From: Burkholderia sp. Bp8963
Lineage (GTDB): Bacteria; Pseudomonadota; Gammaproteobacteria; Burkholderiales; Burkholderiaceae
Direction: 5' to 3'
Assembly (NCBI RefSeq): GCF_003854275.1
Contig: NZ_QTQP01000059.1
Span: 1 to 40,058, forward strand
Length of the DNA: 40,058 nt
Shown: positions 8,709 through 17,190 of the stretch, one piece after another
Position numbering within the stretch: position 1 is the first letter of the stretch
Layout: each line of letters begins with the position of its first letter
Program-made: the position numbers and the translations under genes
Notes under the pieces: model-generated
Told to the model about the DNA's origin: nothing
Databases searched by the model: none
The model's input: the letters and a program-made list of their open reading frames with translations, nothing else

Positions 8709-9686
8709 TTATCCCCGGTTGGACAGGAACGACAGCAGCAGCTGATTGACCGCGTCGGGCGCTTCTTGTTGCGCGTAATGACCGATTCCGGCAATCAGGT
8801 GTTTTCCCTTCAGGTTGGGCACGTTACGTTCGAGCGTCTCGTATTCGTCCTTCGCCATCTTCAGCACGCCATCCAGTTCACCCGCGATGAAGACCGTGGG
8901 CTGGAGGATGCGCGCGCCGTCCAGGAACGGCGTCAGTTCCCAGTTCCGATCGAAGTTCCGATACCAGTTGATGCCACCCCGGAAGCCCGACATCTTGAAC
9001 TGTGCCGTGAAGTAGTCGAGTTCCTCCGTCGTCAGCCAGATGGGTTGCTCGTCGGGGAACACGAGACTGTCGACAAGACGACTGGCCTTGTCGAATCGGA
9101 CGAAGCTGGAATGACGGTGTTTTTCACTCAAGCGAGCCTGCCCCGAGGCCGAATACAGAATGCCCAGCAAAGCGCGTCGAACGTCGGCTTCCAGCTCGCG
9201 CTCGATTCGTTCGGGTTCCTGAAAATACTGTTGATAGAAATGCTGCTCTTGCGCGAGCAATTGAAAGCGGACAGCCGGCCGCAGTGTCTGGCGCGGCAGG
9301 TACGGCACGCTCAGCAAAGCCAGTTTGCGGAACATGTCGGGACGAAGCAGTGCAGCGGGCGCTGCGACCATGGATCCCCAATCGTGCCCGACGAGAATCG
9401 CGTGTTCTTCCCCCAACGCGTGAACCAGGCCGACCAGATCCGCAACGAGATTCAGGACGTTGTATGCGTCGATTGCTTGCGATGCATCGGTGTCGCCGTA
9501 GCCTCGCTGATCCATTGCGACAACCCGGTACCCGGCCCGCGCCAATGGCGTGATTTGATGGCGCCACGAAAACCACGATTCAGGCCACCCGTGACAGAGC
9601 AGGATCAGCGGCCCGGAGCCCTGCTCCACGTAGTGCATGCGAATGCCGTTGGTATGGACGTATCCATGCTTCCAGTCCTGTCCCAC
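8709..9686 (-). CDS. Alpha/beta hydrolase, soluble epoxide hydrolase type
   Basis: A 325-residue alpha/beta-hydrolase of the epoxide hydrolase/haloalkane dehalogenase branch. It has the oxyanion motif HGWPESW (32-38), nucleophile D102 in VGHDWGS, a charge-relay acid probably D272 in IAGELDGV, and base H303 in GIGHYAQQE. Candidate lid tyrosines that would activate an epoxide lie in the QQYFQEP and GINWYRNF segments. An aspartate rather than serine nucleophile separates it from esterases. It starts at GTG 9686 behind AAGGGGGCGGAA. It is the first gene of the hydrolase-MATE-thiolase operon, divergent from a TetR gene. The natural substrate is unknown. Confidence 0.9.
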   Translation of the reverse strand: MGQDWKHGYVHTNGIRMHYVEQGSGPLILLCHGWPESWFSWRHQITPLARAGYRVVAMDQRGYGDTDASQAIDAYNVLNLVADLVGLVHALGEEHAILVGHDWGSMVAAPAALLRPDMFRKLALLSVPYLPRQTLRPAVRFQLLAQEQHFYQQYFQEPERIERELEADVRRALLGILYSASGQARLSEKHRHSSFVRFDKASRLVDSLVFPDEQPIWLTTEELDYFTAQFKMSGFRGGINWYRNFDRNWELTPFLDGARILQPTVFIAGELDGVLKMAKDEYETLERNVPNLKGKHLIAGIGHYAQQEAPDAVNQLLLSFLSNRG

Positions 9687-9727
9687 TTCCGCCCCCTTGG
9701 ATAAATAAGAGTATGGTCGACATCCAA

Positions 9728-9749
9728 TTAGAGTATGAATACACTCTAA
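9728..9749. promoter_or_regulatory. Probable TetR operator palindrome
   Basis: A perfect inverted repeat TTAGAGT-N8-ACTCTAA lies in the 109-bp divergent spacer between the hydrolase operon and the tetR gene. A further AGAGTAT half-site lies at about 9708-9714. Size and position fit an operator for the adjacent TetR, controlling both directions. The assignment is inferred from position and symmetry. Confidence 0.7.
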
Positions 9750-9795
9750 GTGTCAATGAATAGTTTTACACGGAGCGCTCAGGCGCCTGATCGAT

Positions 9796-10362
9796 ATGAG
9801 AAAGTCCAGGGAAGAGGCAAGCGAGACCCGCAAGCGGATCGTGGAAACCGCCGCAAGGGAGTTGCGCGAGAAGGGCGTGGTTGGCGCAGGGATTGCCGAC
9901 ATCATGTCGGCTGCCGGCTTGACCCCAGGCGGGTTCTATCGGCACTTCGAGTCGAAGGACCATCTCGTGGCGGAAGCATGCGATGTCGCCAGCGCGACGC
10001 TATACGAGACGCTCGAGTCGTTCGTGCAGGGGAAGCCGCCGCGTGAGGCGCGCCGGGAGATTGCGGAGCGTTACCTGTCGGTCACGCATCGAGACAATAT
10101 GTCGATTGGCTGTCCGTTTGCGGCGCTGGGTGGAGATATGGCGAGAGCCGACGCGCGCACACGGCAAGTCGCGACGGACGGATTTCTACGTCTCGCAGGT
10201 CTCATTGCGGAACAGTTGGGAGGCGCGGAAGCGAGCAAGCGTGGCAAGTCACTGGCGGCCGCGTCAGCCATGATCGGTGCGCTGATGATGTCGCGCGTGG
10301 TCGATAACGAAGCTCTGTCGCAAGAAATACTCCAGGCCGCTCGGGATGCGCTGTGCAAATGA
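9796..10362 (+). CDS. TetR-family transcriptional regulator
   Basis: A 188-residue TetR-type repressor. The HTH is clear at about residues 30-55 (IADIMSAAGLTPGGFYRHFESKDHLV). The C-terminal part contains IGCPFAALGGDMARAD, typical of the TetR subgroup often found next to oxidoreductase or exporter genes. The start is ATG 9796, with only a weak Shine-Dalgarno. It is divergent from the hydrolase-MATE-thiolase operon and very likely represses that operon and itself through the palindrome at 9728-9749. The inducer is unknown. Confidence 0.88.
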   Translation: MRKSREEASETRKRIVETAARELREKGVVGAGIADIMSAAGLTPGGFYRHFESKDHLVAEACDVASATLYETLESFVQGKPPREARREIAERYLSVTHRDNMSIGCPFAALGGDMARADARTRQVATDGFLRLAGLIAEQLGGAEASKRGKSLAAASAMIGALMMSRVVDNEALSQEILQAARDALCK

Positions 10363-10598
10363 CGCGGTAATGCCTTTTCTCGATGTCGTGAGTCGATCCA
10401 CGCGCCGCCCGTTCCGGTCGCACGGAGCATCTCTTCGAGCACTGTCAGCCTTCGGATTCCTCGAGTTGAGTGATGATGTGCAAAAGGGACGCGTTCATAT
10501 AGATTACCCCAACTCGCCGCAGATCTGGATGCGTACGAGAAAATCCGTTCGTCGATCGAACGCGCCAGTGAACAGCTTCGCACTCGCGTCGCCGAATT

Positions 10599-10841
10599 TC
10601 ACCGACCGTGACCGTCGGTATTCGGTCCGTTGTTTTGAGCAGCGACGGCAGATTCTGCCGAACGAATATTTTGAGGATAGGCGTAGGCGTCTGTCGAGCC
10701 GGGGATATAGCCCGCTTTCTCCACTTGCACCAGTTGCTCACGCACTTGATCGCGGGTCAGAGACTGGCTTGTCTGCGCGAATGAAACAGCCGGTATGACG
10801 AAAGCAACCGTAACAGCAATGGCTTTGATGAGTTTGTTCAC
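10599..10841 (-). CDS. DUF4148 small exported protein
   Basis: An 80-residue protein. A Sec signal peptide (NKLIKAIAVTVAFVIPAVSFA, cleaved before QTSQSL) precedes a DUF4148 domain with the hallmark TRDQVREQLVQVEKAGY, then DAYAYPQNIRSAE-AVAAQN. This family is highly expanded in Burkholderia and its function is unknown. The GTG start at 10841 is fixed by a perfect GGAGGT eight bases upstream; the open frame continues to 10949 but that part is unlike the family. The protein is predicted periplasmic. The flanks 10363-10598 and 10842-11096 hold no other gene I can support. Confidence 0.85.
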   Translation of the reverse strand: MNKLIKAIAVTVAFVIPAVSFAQTSQSLTRDQVREQLVQVEKAGYIPGSTDAYAYPQNIRSAESAVAAQNNGPNTDGHGR

Positions 10842-11096
10842 GAGCAGTGACCTCCAGAGGTTGACTTTGCTTCTGCGAGCGACCGTGTTCGCATCCGATG
10901 AACACAGTCTATCGAAGCGGCGACGCTGGGAGGACGCACAAGTCGGCAACTGGACGTTTCCTTACCTGAAACAGTGATGACAGCCTGCGCCGCAGTGAAC
11001 TGGTGGCATGAAATGATTTTACGTGACTGACTTGACGCAGGATTCGGCAGGAAAGAGCCAAGTGCACACCGGCCCTGCGTCGACTTTCCGCAGCGT

Positions 11097-11834
11097 TCAC
11101 GTGACGTCAAAAATCTGCTTCTTATACCAGGCCGCGGCATCCAGAATATCCGCCTTCAACGCCGCGCTCGCTGCTTCTGCATCGCGCTTTGCCAACGCAG
11201 CGAGTACGTTGAAGTGATGCATCACGCCGCGGTCATGCAAGGTTTCCTGAGTGGCCTGCATCCGATTCATGACTGCTGCGATGTATGGCCCACTTCGTAA
11301 CCACAACTTTTCGATGATTGAAATCATGAGATCCGACTGAGCTGCGTAATAGATTGCGAAATGCATTCTCTCGTTCGCCACCGCCGCTGCCGGCACATCG
11401 GCCGCGTCGACCGCGCGGCTGTAGATTTCGTTTGCTGCCTTGATGGCGGAGAACTGAGCAGGGGTCATGCGCTCAGCTGCCCTGAGTGCAGCCTGAGATT
11501 CAATGGCTATCCGTGCGTCGATGAGCTCATCGAGTCGCGCAATCGAGACTGCTGGAACCCGGAGCGTCCGATTGGGCATCATCTCGAGCGCGCCCTCCGT
11601 GACAAGCCGGCTAACGGCTTCTCGCACCGGCATCGTGCTGGTGCCCAACGAAGCGGCGAGTCCTCTGATCGTTAGTGTTGCCGCCGGTGCAAAGCGCCCC
11701 GATCGCAGCGCGTTGCCAAGTTCGACGTAGACCCGCTCACGTAGCGCAACCAGGGGCAGGCGTGACGCCACCTGCGCGCCACCAGCCTCGGCAGGATCAA
11801 CTCTGCCTGTCGTATCCACGTGCTTGGTCTTCAT
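11097..11834 (-). CDS. GntR-family regulator with FCD domain (GntR1)
   Basis: A 245-residue FadR-subfamily regulator. The winged HTH lies at about residues 28-90 (LRERVYVELGNALRSGRF, then MPVREAVSRLVTEGALEM). A helical FCD ligand-binding domain follows, with metal-site type histidines in NERMHFAIYYAA and HDRGVMHHFNVLAALAKRD. It is closely related along its whole length to the regulator at 21790-22563. Its ATG has AGGGAAA upstream. A GTGATCAC palindrome lies 64 bp upstream of the start and another further on, which suggests autoregulation. FCD regulators usually sense small organic acids; the ligand here is unknown. Confidence 0.9.
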   Translation of the reverse strand: MKTKHVDTTGRVDPAEAGGAQVASRLPLVALRERVYVELGNALRSGRFAPAATLTIRGLAASLGTSTMPVREAVSRLVTEGALEMMPNRTLRVPAVSIARLDELIDARIAIESQAALRAAERMTPAQFSAIKAANEIYSRAVDAADVPAAAVANERMHFAIYYAAQSDLMISIIEKLWLRSGPYIAAVMNRMQATQETLHDRGVMHHFNVLAALAKRDAEAASAALKADILDAAAWYKKQIFDVT

Positions 11835-11897
11835 TGAGTTTTCCCTCTCGACACACCAACATTTTGATTAATGTGCTGACTGCCGGCATGAATTGTT

Positions 11898-11905
11898 GTG
11901 ATCAC
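11898..11905. promoter_or_regulatory. Operator site A (GTGATCAC)
   Basis: The palindrome GTGATCAC, in the context TTGTGATCACTAA, lies in the GntR1-LysR intergenic region. It fits the TGT-N4-ACA shape typical of GntR/FadR operators. It is one of eight related sites in the window. Confidence 0.6.
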
Positions 11906-12115
11906 TAATGTCGTCTTTCGGCTGCGAGTTTGGGCATAGACTGTCATTCGCCAAGTCACGGCAGGTCGCGAGCATCCAAGCCATCGCGCTCAGCGGCGCC
12001 GAGCACTTCGGCTAGATTCACGTTGATTGCCGGATGTGCCAGGTATCGATGACCAGCAGCCGACGCCGCTGCCCATCCCTGACCAGAAATCATCACCGTC
12101 GATGACGATACTCCG

Positions 12116-12145
12116 TATAATAGTCATAGTGATCACAGATCTCAA
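12116..12145. promoter_or_regulatory. Overlapping divergent promoters with operator site B
   Basis: Site B (GTGATC-ACA-GATCTC, 12129-12143) lies here. On the minus strand TTGAGA (12145-12140), a 17-bp spacer and TATTAT (12122-12117) form a good sigma-70 promoter with the operator inside the spacer, pointing to GntR1. On the plus strand a consensus TATAAT (12116-12121) points to the LysR gene, though its -35 is weak. The rest of the 424-bp gap 11835-12258 holds only site A. Confidence 0.6.
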
Positions 12146-12258
12146 TATGGCGTCCTCCCGGCTTTTGGAGTTCATCACACAAGGGAAACGTTGCCAAGAA
12201 GCACGCACGAACAAGACACTGCGCTATTTCATTCACCGCAATCATCACGAGGCATCGA

Positions 12259-13155
12259 TTGGATCGAGTGTTCACCATGAGCGTGTTCCTGCAAGTCGTC
12301 GACAGCGGGAGTTTTGCGAGCGCGGCCCGGACGATGGACCTCTCCAAACCGACGGTGACACGTGCTGTGGCACAACTGGAAGCGCATCTGAGAACGCGCC
12401 TTCTGCAACGCAGTACCCGCAAGGTCACACCAACCGAGGCAGGCACCGAGTACGCCGAACGTTGTAGAGAGATACTGGCGACGATCGCCGAGGCCGATGC
12501 CCGAGCAGGTCTCGAACGAATCACGTCGGCCGGCGCATTGCGCGTTGCGATGCCATCCGCACTCGGACTCGCCCTTCTTGCGCCGCTCGTTGCGGCCTAT
12601 TGCAAACAGTATCCCGACGTGTCGATCGATATTTCCCTCCTGGACCGACCGATCGATCTCGTAGAGGAAGGCATCGACGTTGCGATCGTTGTCGACAACA
12701 TGCTGAACAGCGATGACGTCGTCACTCGCGAAGCAAGCAGCAGTCGGTTTGTTGCTTGCTGTGCACCGGCCTACCTGCAAGGCCCGCCCCCGCGCAGCTT
12801 TGCCGAATTGCGTGAGCAGCGCGTCCTGTGCCTGAAGCGCTTTGCCAAGAGACTATCCTCGGCCGGGTGCATGAATCTCCATGTCACTACGAACACGGCC
12901 ATGCTGAGATTGCTCGCGCGCGAAGGACTGGGAATCGCGATCCTGCCCGAGTTCCTGATCAGCCGCGATTTCGCCGACGGCAGCCTGCTCAAGGTGCTCG
13001 AACACGAGGAGCTCGAGCCGATCGACATACAGGTCGCCTATCCAAGTCGGAAATATCTCCCGGCCAAGGTGATGCACTTCGTCGATATGAGCCTTGCTCG
13101 GCTCGCCACCCTCACCCCGGGCGACGTGCACCTGCCGCAGCGACGCGTTCCTTGA
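12259..13155 (+). CDS. LysR-family transcriptional regulator
   Basis: A 298-residue LysR-type regulator. The N-terminal winged HTH reads FLQVVDSGSFASAARTMDLSKPTVTRAVAQLEAHL and is followed by RSTRKVTPTEAG. A periplasmic-binding-protein-like effector domain occupies residues 90-295. The TTG start at 12259 is supported by GAGG six bases upstream and by the family N-terminus. It is divergent from GntR1, with operator site B in the promoter region, so the GntR regulators probably control it. The usual divergent LysR target gene is not present; downstream lies only a chemoreceptor pseudogene. Effector and targets are unknown. Confidence 0.9.
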   Translation: MDRVFTMSVFLQVVDSGSFASAARTMDLSKPTVTRAVAQLEAHLRTRLLQRSTRKVTPTEAGTEYAERCREILATIAEADARAGLERITSAGALRVAMPSALGLALLAPLVAAYCKQYPDVSIDISLLDRPIDLVEEGIDVAIVVDNMLNSDDVVTREASSSRFVACCAPAYLQGPPPRSFAELREQRVLCLKRFAKRLSSAGCMNLHVTTNTAMLRLLAREGLGIAILPEFLISRDFADGSLLKVLEHEELEPIDIQVAYPSRKYLPAKVMHFVDMSLARLATLTPGDVHLPQRRVP

Positions 13156-13159
13156 ACCC

Positions 13160-14240
13160 TGCCGTACGACAGCGCCGCCATGGGTGTCCGTTCCGGCATG
13201 CGAACATCGGCCATTCTGTGCCGGACGCGCCTGCGGTGCGATCGCAGGAGATACCGTTACGGTGAGACGAGCAGAGAGAATCGGTAACTGATGCGATCTC
13301 CTGAACAAGCCGGACATTCTGCTGCGTCAGTCCATCGATGCACGCAACCGCCGAATTCACCTGATCGACCCCGACACGCGGCTCCGTCGCCGTCCGATCG
13401 ATCTCGCAAACGGCACGCCTCACCCGTGCGATAGCCTGTTGCGCGGCCTCGATTGCGGCTTGCGTCTCGGCCACGATCGACGATTCCAGCTCGACTTTAT
13501 GGACTGCAGCCCCGATCATGCTGCGAATTTCGCCGGCCGCGCTCGCGCTTCGCTGCGCCAGCGCACGCACTTCGGTCGCCACGACAGCGAAGCCACGACC
13601 GCCATCGCCAGCGTGGGCCGCCTCCACGGCGGCATTGAGCGCCAGGATACTGGTCTAAAAAGCAATCGATTCGATGACCGCGATGATCGCGGATGCCTGT
13701 GCCGACGCGACCGACATTTCGCCCATCGTCCGCTTCATTATCCGCATCATGTCGCAGCCAGTTTGCGTCACGCCGAAGGCCTGTTCAGCCAACGACCGCG
13801 CCGCACGTCGACGGTCGCCATCAAATCACCGCTCGCGATGCGCGCCGCCACTTCGGCGGCGGCGCTCGGGTCGCCGCCCAGCATGCGCTGCCCCCTCGTC
13901 GACCACGCGACGCTAACGATCAATGCTGCCGCAATCGCGAGCGTGAAGAGCGACGATTGGACGAGGGACTGCATGAACGCCGCATCGATGTCGTCGACAT
14001 AGGCCGACGCGATGATGATCCAGCCCCAAGGCTCGTAGCGCTGTACGTAGCCGATCAGCGGCGCCGGTGTCGTCTTGCCCAGATGCGGCCAGCGATAGTT
14101 CAGATACGTGCCGCCAGCCCGCGTCGACGCAGCAGTCATCTCGTCAAAGAACGCGAGTCCGTCGCCTCCTCGATGAGGACCGCAAGCGGTACATGATTCA
14201 CTCCGGCTCTGCCGAATTCCTGCGTGACGATCATGCAAAG
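13160..14240 (-). pseudogene. Broken methyl-accepting chemotaxis protein gene
   Basis: Parts of a chemoreceptor are preserved in order on the minus strand. A Cache-type sensor end (LAFFDEMTAAS, GYVQRYEPWGWIIIASAYVDDI), a membrane segment (LFTLAIAAALIVSVAW) and a HAMP start occupy 14170-13810. The signalling hairpin (IIAVIESIAF, then TSILALNAAVEAAHAGDGG and GFAVVATEVRALAQRSA) follows to about 13270. Two lesions are visible: a one-base frameshift near 13800 after DLMATVDVRRG, and an in-frame amber codon at 13655-13657 replacing the Gln normally found in IAFQTNILALNAA. The N-terminus is also degraded. No intact receptor can be made. Confidence 0.85.
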
Positions 14241-14395
14241 TGCGCCGGGTGCGTTGCGCGCCTCACGGGAGAATTTCGCATGTGCGTCCCAACGCTCGGC
14301 GTGCCGCCGGTTCTGCTCCCAAGTGAAAGCGCGAATCGCGTTCCGTGCCACAGGTCGTCAGGTTGTCGATATCAGTGAGTCGACCCACAGCGACA

Positions 14396-14439
14396 AGGCG
14401 TATCACGCGAAGGCTGCAGCACCTTCGCGTGATACGCCT
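14396..14439. terminator. Perfect 18-bp-stem hairpin downstream of BKACE operon
   Basis: Two perfectly complementary 18-base arms (14396-14413 and 14422-14439) flank an 8-base loop with a PstI-type CTGCAG. It lies 17 bases past the end of the BKACE gene and is the expected place for a terminator of that minus-strand operon. No T-run follows, so it may instead be a 3'-end-stabilising or bidirectional structure. Confidence 0.7.
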
Positions 14440-14455
14440 ACCAACAGTCGAGGTC

Positions 14456-15349
14456 TTACCGCGGAGGCCTCAGTTGCATGATTTCGCGCGCTTCAGCAGG
14501 CGTCGCGACCGACATGCCGAGATGATCTATGATGGTGCGCGCTCGCTCGACCAGCTGCCCGTTGGTTGCGAACACCCCGCGGCTCAGGTACAGGTTGTCT
14601 TCAAGGCCGACGCGCACATTGCCGCCGAGCAATGCGGACTGGGCAACCATCGGCATTTCGTCGCGCGCGATACCGAATGCCGCCCACTGCGCGTGGTCCG
14701 GAATCAGGTTGCGTTGGTAAAGCATCGTCTCGGTCGTGGCCGGCGCCCCCCAAAGGACGCCCAGCACCATCTGGAACAGCGGCACCCCATCGATCAAACC
14801 ATCCGAGATCAGCGATTTGCCGAACAGGATGTCGCCGGCGCTGAACACCTCCAGTTCGGGCTTGATGCCAAGCTCCTGAAAGCGCCTTGCCATTGCACGC
14901 AACGTGCGGGTCGTGTTCAGGTAGACGAACTCCAGCTTGCCCTCAACCTGGTTACCGGTCGTGATGTCGAGCGATGCGATTTCCGGCAAGCACGCCTCGA
15001 GGTGACGCACGCGCTCGGCAACCGGGATCACGTCGCTTTCGGGCAGCGCGCGCGCCTCGTCCTCCGGGTCCGGCAGGAAAAAGGCGCCGAGACCGCACGT
15101 CAGGTTCAGTACGATATCCGTGCCCGACTGACGCACGCGGTCGACGACTTCCTTGAACAGCTTCGGATCGCGGCTGCCGCCGCCCGTTTCGGGATCGCGC
15201 ACGTGAATGTGCGCCACCGAAGCGCCCGCCTTTGCCGCCTCGACGCACGCATCGGCGATTTGCGCCGGTGTAATCGGCATCGCCGGATGCTTCGGGTTGA
15301 AAGGCGCATTGCCGGTGACCGCACAGGTCAGGATGACTTTTCTGGACAT
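14456..15349 (-). CDS. Beta-keto acid cleavage enzyme (BKACE, DUF849)
   Basis: A 297-residue TIM-barrel enzyme of the BKACE family, of which Kce (3-keto-5-aminohexanoate cleavage) is the prototype. The family reaction is a beta-keto acid plus acetyl-CoA giving acyl-CoA plus acetoacetate. The zinc ligands H47 and H49 are seen in AHIHVRDPETGGGSRD, and a likely third ligand is E250 in GLEDNLYL. The N-terminal ILTCAVTGN motif is typical. ATG 15349 is chosen: the upstream SDR gene ends one base before it, so translation is probably coupled. It is the last gene of the SDR2-SDR1-BKACE operon. The beta-keto acid used is not predictable, but two SDRs and a HyuAB enzyme alongside suggest its source. 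Confidence 0.9.
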   Translation of the reverse strand: MSRKVILTCAVTGNAPFNPKHPAMPITPAQIADACVEAAKAGASVAHIHVRDPETGGGSRDPKLFKEVVDRVRQSGTDIVLNLTCGLGAFFLPDPEDEARALPESDVIPVAERVRHLEACLPEIASLDITTGNQVEGKLEFVYLNTTRTLRAMARRFQELGIKPELEVFSAGDILFGKSLISDGLIDGVPLFQMVLGVLWGAPATTETMLYQRNLIPDHAQWAAFGIARDEMPMVAQSALLGGNVRVGLEDNLYLSRGVFATNGQLVERARTIIDHLGMSVATPAEAREIMQLRPPR

Positions 15350-15350
15350 A

Positions 15351-16112
15351 TCAGTTTTCCCATTCAACATTGCCGCTGACGGCGATCAGTTCGCCCGTGA
15401 CCTTCGACGCCGCACGGGAAGCGAGGAACAGGACCATCTGAGCCAGATCGTCGGGCTGCACCTTGGAGCGCAGGGAGATGAATTTCAGGTAATCGGACTC
15501 GACCTCGTCGACGGTGCGTCCGCTTTCCGAGGCGATCTGGGCGACGATGCGCTGCATGCGCGCGTTGTCGATCATGCCCGGGAGGATCGCGTTGCAGCGC
15601 ACGTTGAAAGGCCCGAGCTCCCGGGCGGCGTTCAGCGTCAGCGATTCGACTGCCGCCTTGGACACGACATAAGCGGTCCGCATCGGCAGGCGCGTACGGG
15701 TCGAGCCGGTGGAGAAATTGATGATGGCGCCATGACGGTTGCGCTTCATCGCGGGCACGACATGTTTCATGAACTGGAACATGCCCCCAAGGTTGATATC
15801 GAACGTCTCGCGCCAAGCGTCGTCACCAATGTCTTCCAGCGCGGCGCGGGGCCCGGCGACGCCCACGTTGTTAACCAGCACCGACGCATCGCCGAAGGCG
15901 CGCCGGGCATCTTCGACGACGTGCGCGACCTGCACCGGATCGCCGACGTTTGCCACGGTCCCGGTCATGCCGGGATTTTCCGCAAGCGTGGCTTTGACGG
16001 CGTCGGCGCGCACGTCGCAGATATGCACCCGGTCGCCACGTGCGATGAACTGCTCCGCGATCACGCGGCCAACGCTGTCCGCGCCGCCGGTGACGATCAC
16101 TGTTTCCTGCAT
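15351..16112 (-). CDS. SDR-family oxidoreductase (SDR1)
   Basis: A 253-residue classical short-chain dehydrogenase. It has the nucleotide-binding turn TGGADSVG (8-15), D33 ending beta-2 (points to NAD over NADP), NNVG in place of the usual NNAG, catalytic S134 in INFSTGS, and Y148/K152 in AYVVSK. Of two nearby ATGs, 16112 is preferred because GGGAGG lies six bases before it but only one base before the ATG at 16118. It likely oxidises a secondary alcohol or reduces a ketone. It is the middle gene of the operon and ends one base before BKACE. Confidence 0.9.
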   Translation of the reverse strand: MQETVIVTGGADSVGRVIAEQFIARGDRVHICDVRADAVKATLAENPGMTGTVANVGDPVQVAHVVEDARRAFGDASVLVNNVGVAGPRAALEDIGDDAWRETFDINLGGMFQFMKHVVPAMKRNRHGAIINFSTGSTRTRLPMRTAYVVSKAAVESLTLNAARELGPFNVRCNAILPGMIDNARMQRIVAQIASESGRTVDEVESDYLKFISLRSKVQPDDLAQMVLFLASRAASKVTGELIAVSGNVEWEN

Positions 16113-16229
16113 GGACATCCTCCCAATCCACGGCGCTCGCCACGTTTCCCCAGGCGAGCGCCGTCGTTTATTCACATCGCGCTCCGCAGCCGCCATGGCT
16201 CATGGCAGCGACACTGGCGTCATTGATTT

Positions 16230-16997
16230 TCAGAGACCGGCGGAGATGCCTTCGTCCATCAGCAAGCAGCTACCGTGCATCGCGCGCGCGGAATCTGATG
16301 CGAGAAAAGCGATGGCGCCAGCAATGTCCGTCGGCTCGGAGAAGGTCCGCGTGCTCGGCGTGCGGGCCGCCATGAAATCGCGCAGGCCTTGCATCCCGGG
16401 ATCGTTGCGAATGTCGTCGTTCATGCTGGTCGCGGTATTGCCGGGGGCGACGCAGTTCACGTTGATGTTTTCGCGGCCGAGTTCGCAGGCGAGCGCACGG
16501 GTCATCATCACGATGCCGGCTTTGGTCGCGCAGTAAATCGCGTAGGTACCAAAACCCGTGAGCCCCGCAACCGATGCGACATTGACGATCCGGCCGCCAC
16601 CATTCGCCTTCAGGCGGGGTACCACGGCGTTGATCGTGTTCCACGTGCCACGCAGATTGATGTCGATCATCTGATCGACGTCCTGCAGCGCGGCACTACC
16701 GGCCGGCGTCGGCTTGAATACGCCTGCCGCGTTAACCAGTGCGTCGATCCCGCCGAAAGTGTCGACCACGCTATCCACCAGGCTTTGTACCGCCCCGGCA
16801 TCGCGTACGTCGCAGGCAAAGCCAGTTGCATTTCCCCCTTCCGCACGAATCGCGGCTGCAACTTTCTCCGCCTTCGCCACATTCGAGCTCGCCACGACCG
16901 CCACGCGATAGCCGTCGCGCGAGAGGCGATGCGCCACTGCTTCGCCGATTCCGCCGGATCCCCCCGTTACTACCACCACCTTGTCGTCAACACTCAT
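16230..16997 (-). CDS. SDR-family oxidoreductase (SDR2)
   Basis: A 255-residue classical SDR related to 3-oxoacyl-ACP reductases and secondary-alcohol dehydrogenases. It has TGGSGGIG (11-18), NAAGV (89-93), S142 in VASVAGL and Y155/K159 in YCATK. Beta-2 ends in ASSN without an acidic residue, which allows NADP. ATG 16997 follows GGAGG at six bases. It is the first gene of the minus-strand operon; a 117-bp gap separates it from SDR1. The promoter region shares operators C and D with the divergent Hyu operon. The substrate is unknown. Confidence 0.9.
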   Translation of the reverse strand: MSVDDKVVVVTGGSGGIGEAVAHRLSRDGYRVAVVASSNVAKAEKVAAAIRAEGGNATGFACDVRDAGAVQSLVDSVVDTFGGIDALVNAAGVFKPTPAGSAALQDVDQMIDINLRGTWNTINAVVPRLKANGGGRIVNVASVAGLTGFGTYAIYCATKAGIVMMTRALACELGRENINVNCVAPGNTATSMNDDIRNDPGMQGLRDFMAARTPSTRTFSEPTDIAGAIAFLASDSARAMHGSCLLMDEGISAGL

Positions 16998-17084
16998 CAC
17001 CTACCTCCTCCCGGTTCAGGTCATTACACCGACCGCCGGACCCATTCGAGCGCGGCGACCACTTGCCGAAAGGCTATGCTTTTT

Positions 17085-17099
17085 GTGATCACAGATCAA
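17085..17099. promoter_or_regulatory. Operator site C (GTGATC-N3-GATCAA)
   Basis: The 15-bp site GTGATC-ACA-GATCAA departs by one base from the perfect inverted repeat. It lies 88 bp upstream of SDR2 and about 100 bp before operator D. It is well placed to control the SDR/BKACE operon. Confidence 0.65.
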
Positions 17100-17190
17100 T
17101 ATAAATTTAACTGCCCCATAGAGCTGACTCCATTTTTCGTGGATTTTATAGGGCTAACCCTGACAAACTGCACAATGCGTCAATTTCCAC

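Noticed and set aside
10346..10798. Plus-strand open frame between tetR and the DUF4148 gene
   Set aside because: It overlaps the DUF4148 gene on the other strand and has no family features.
12027..12467. Plus-strand open frame upstream of and overlapping the LysR gene
   Set aside because: No Shine-Dalgarno, no recognisable domain, and it overlaps the operator/promoter block and LysR in another frame.
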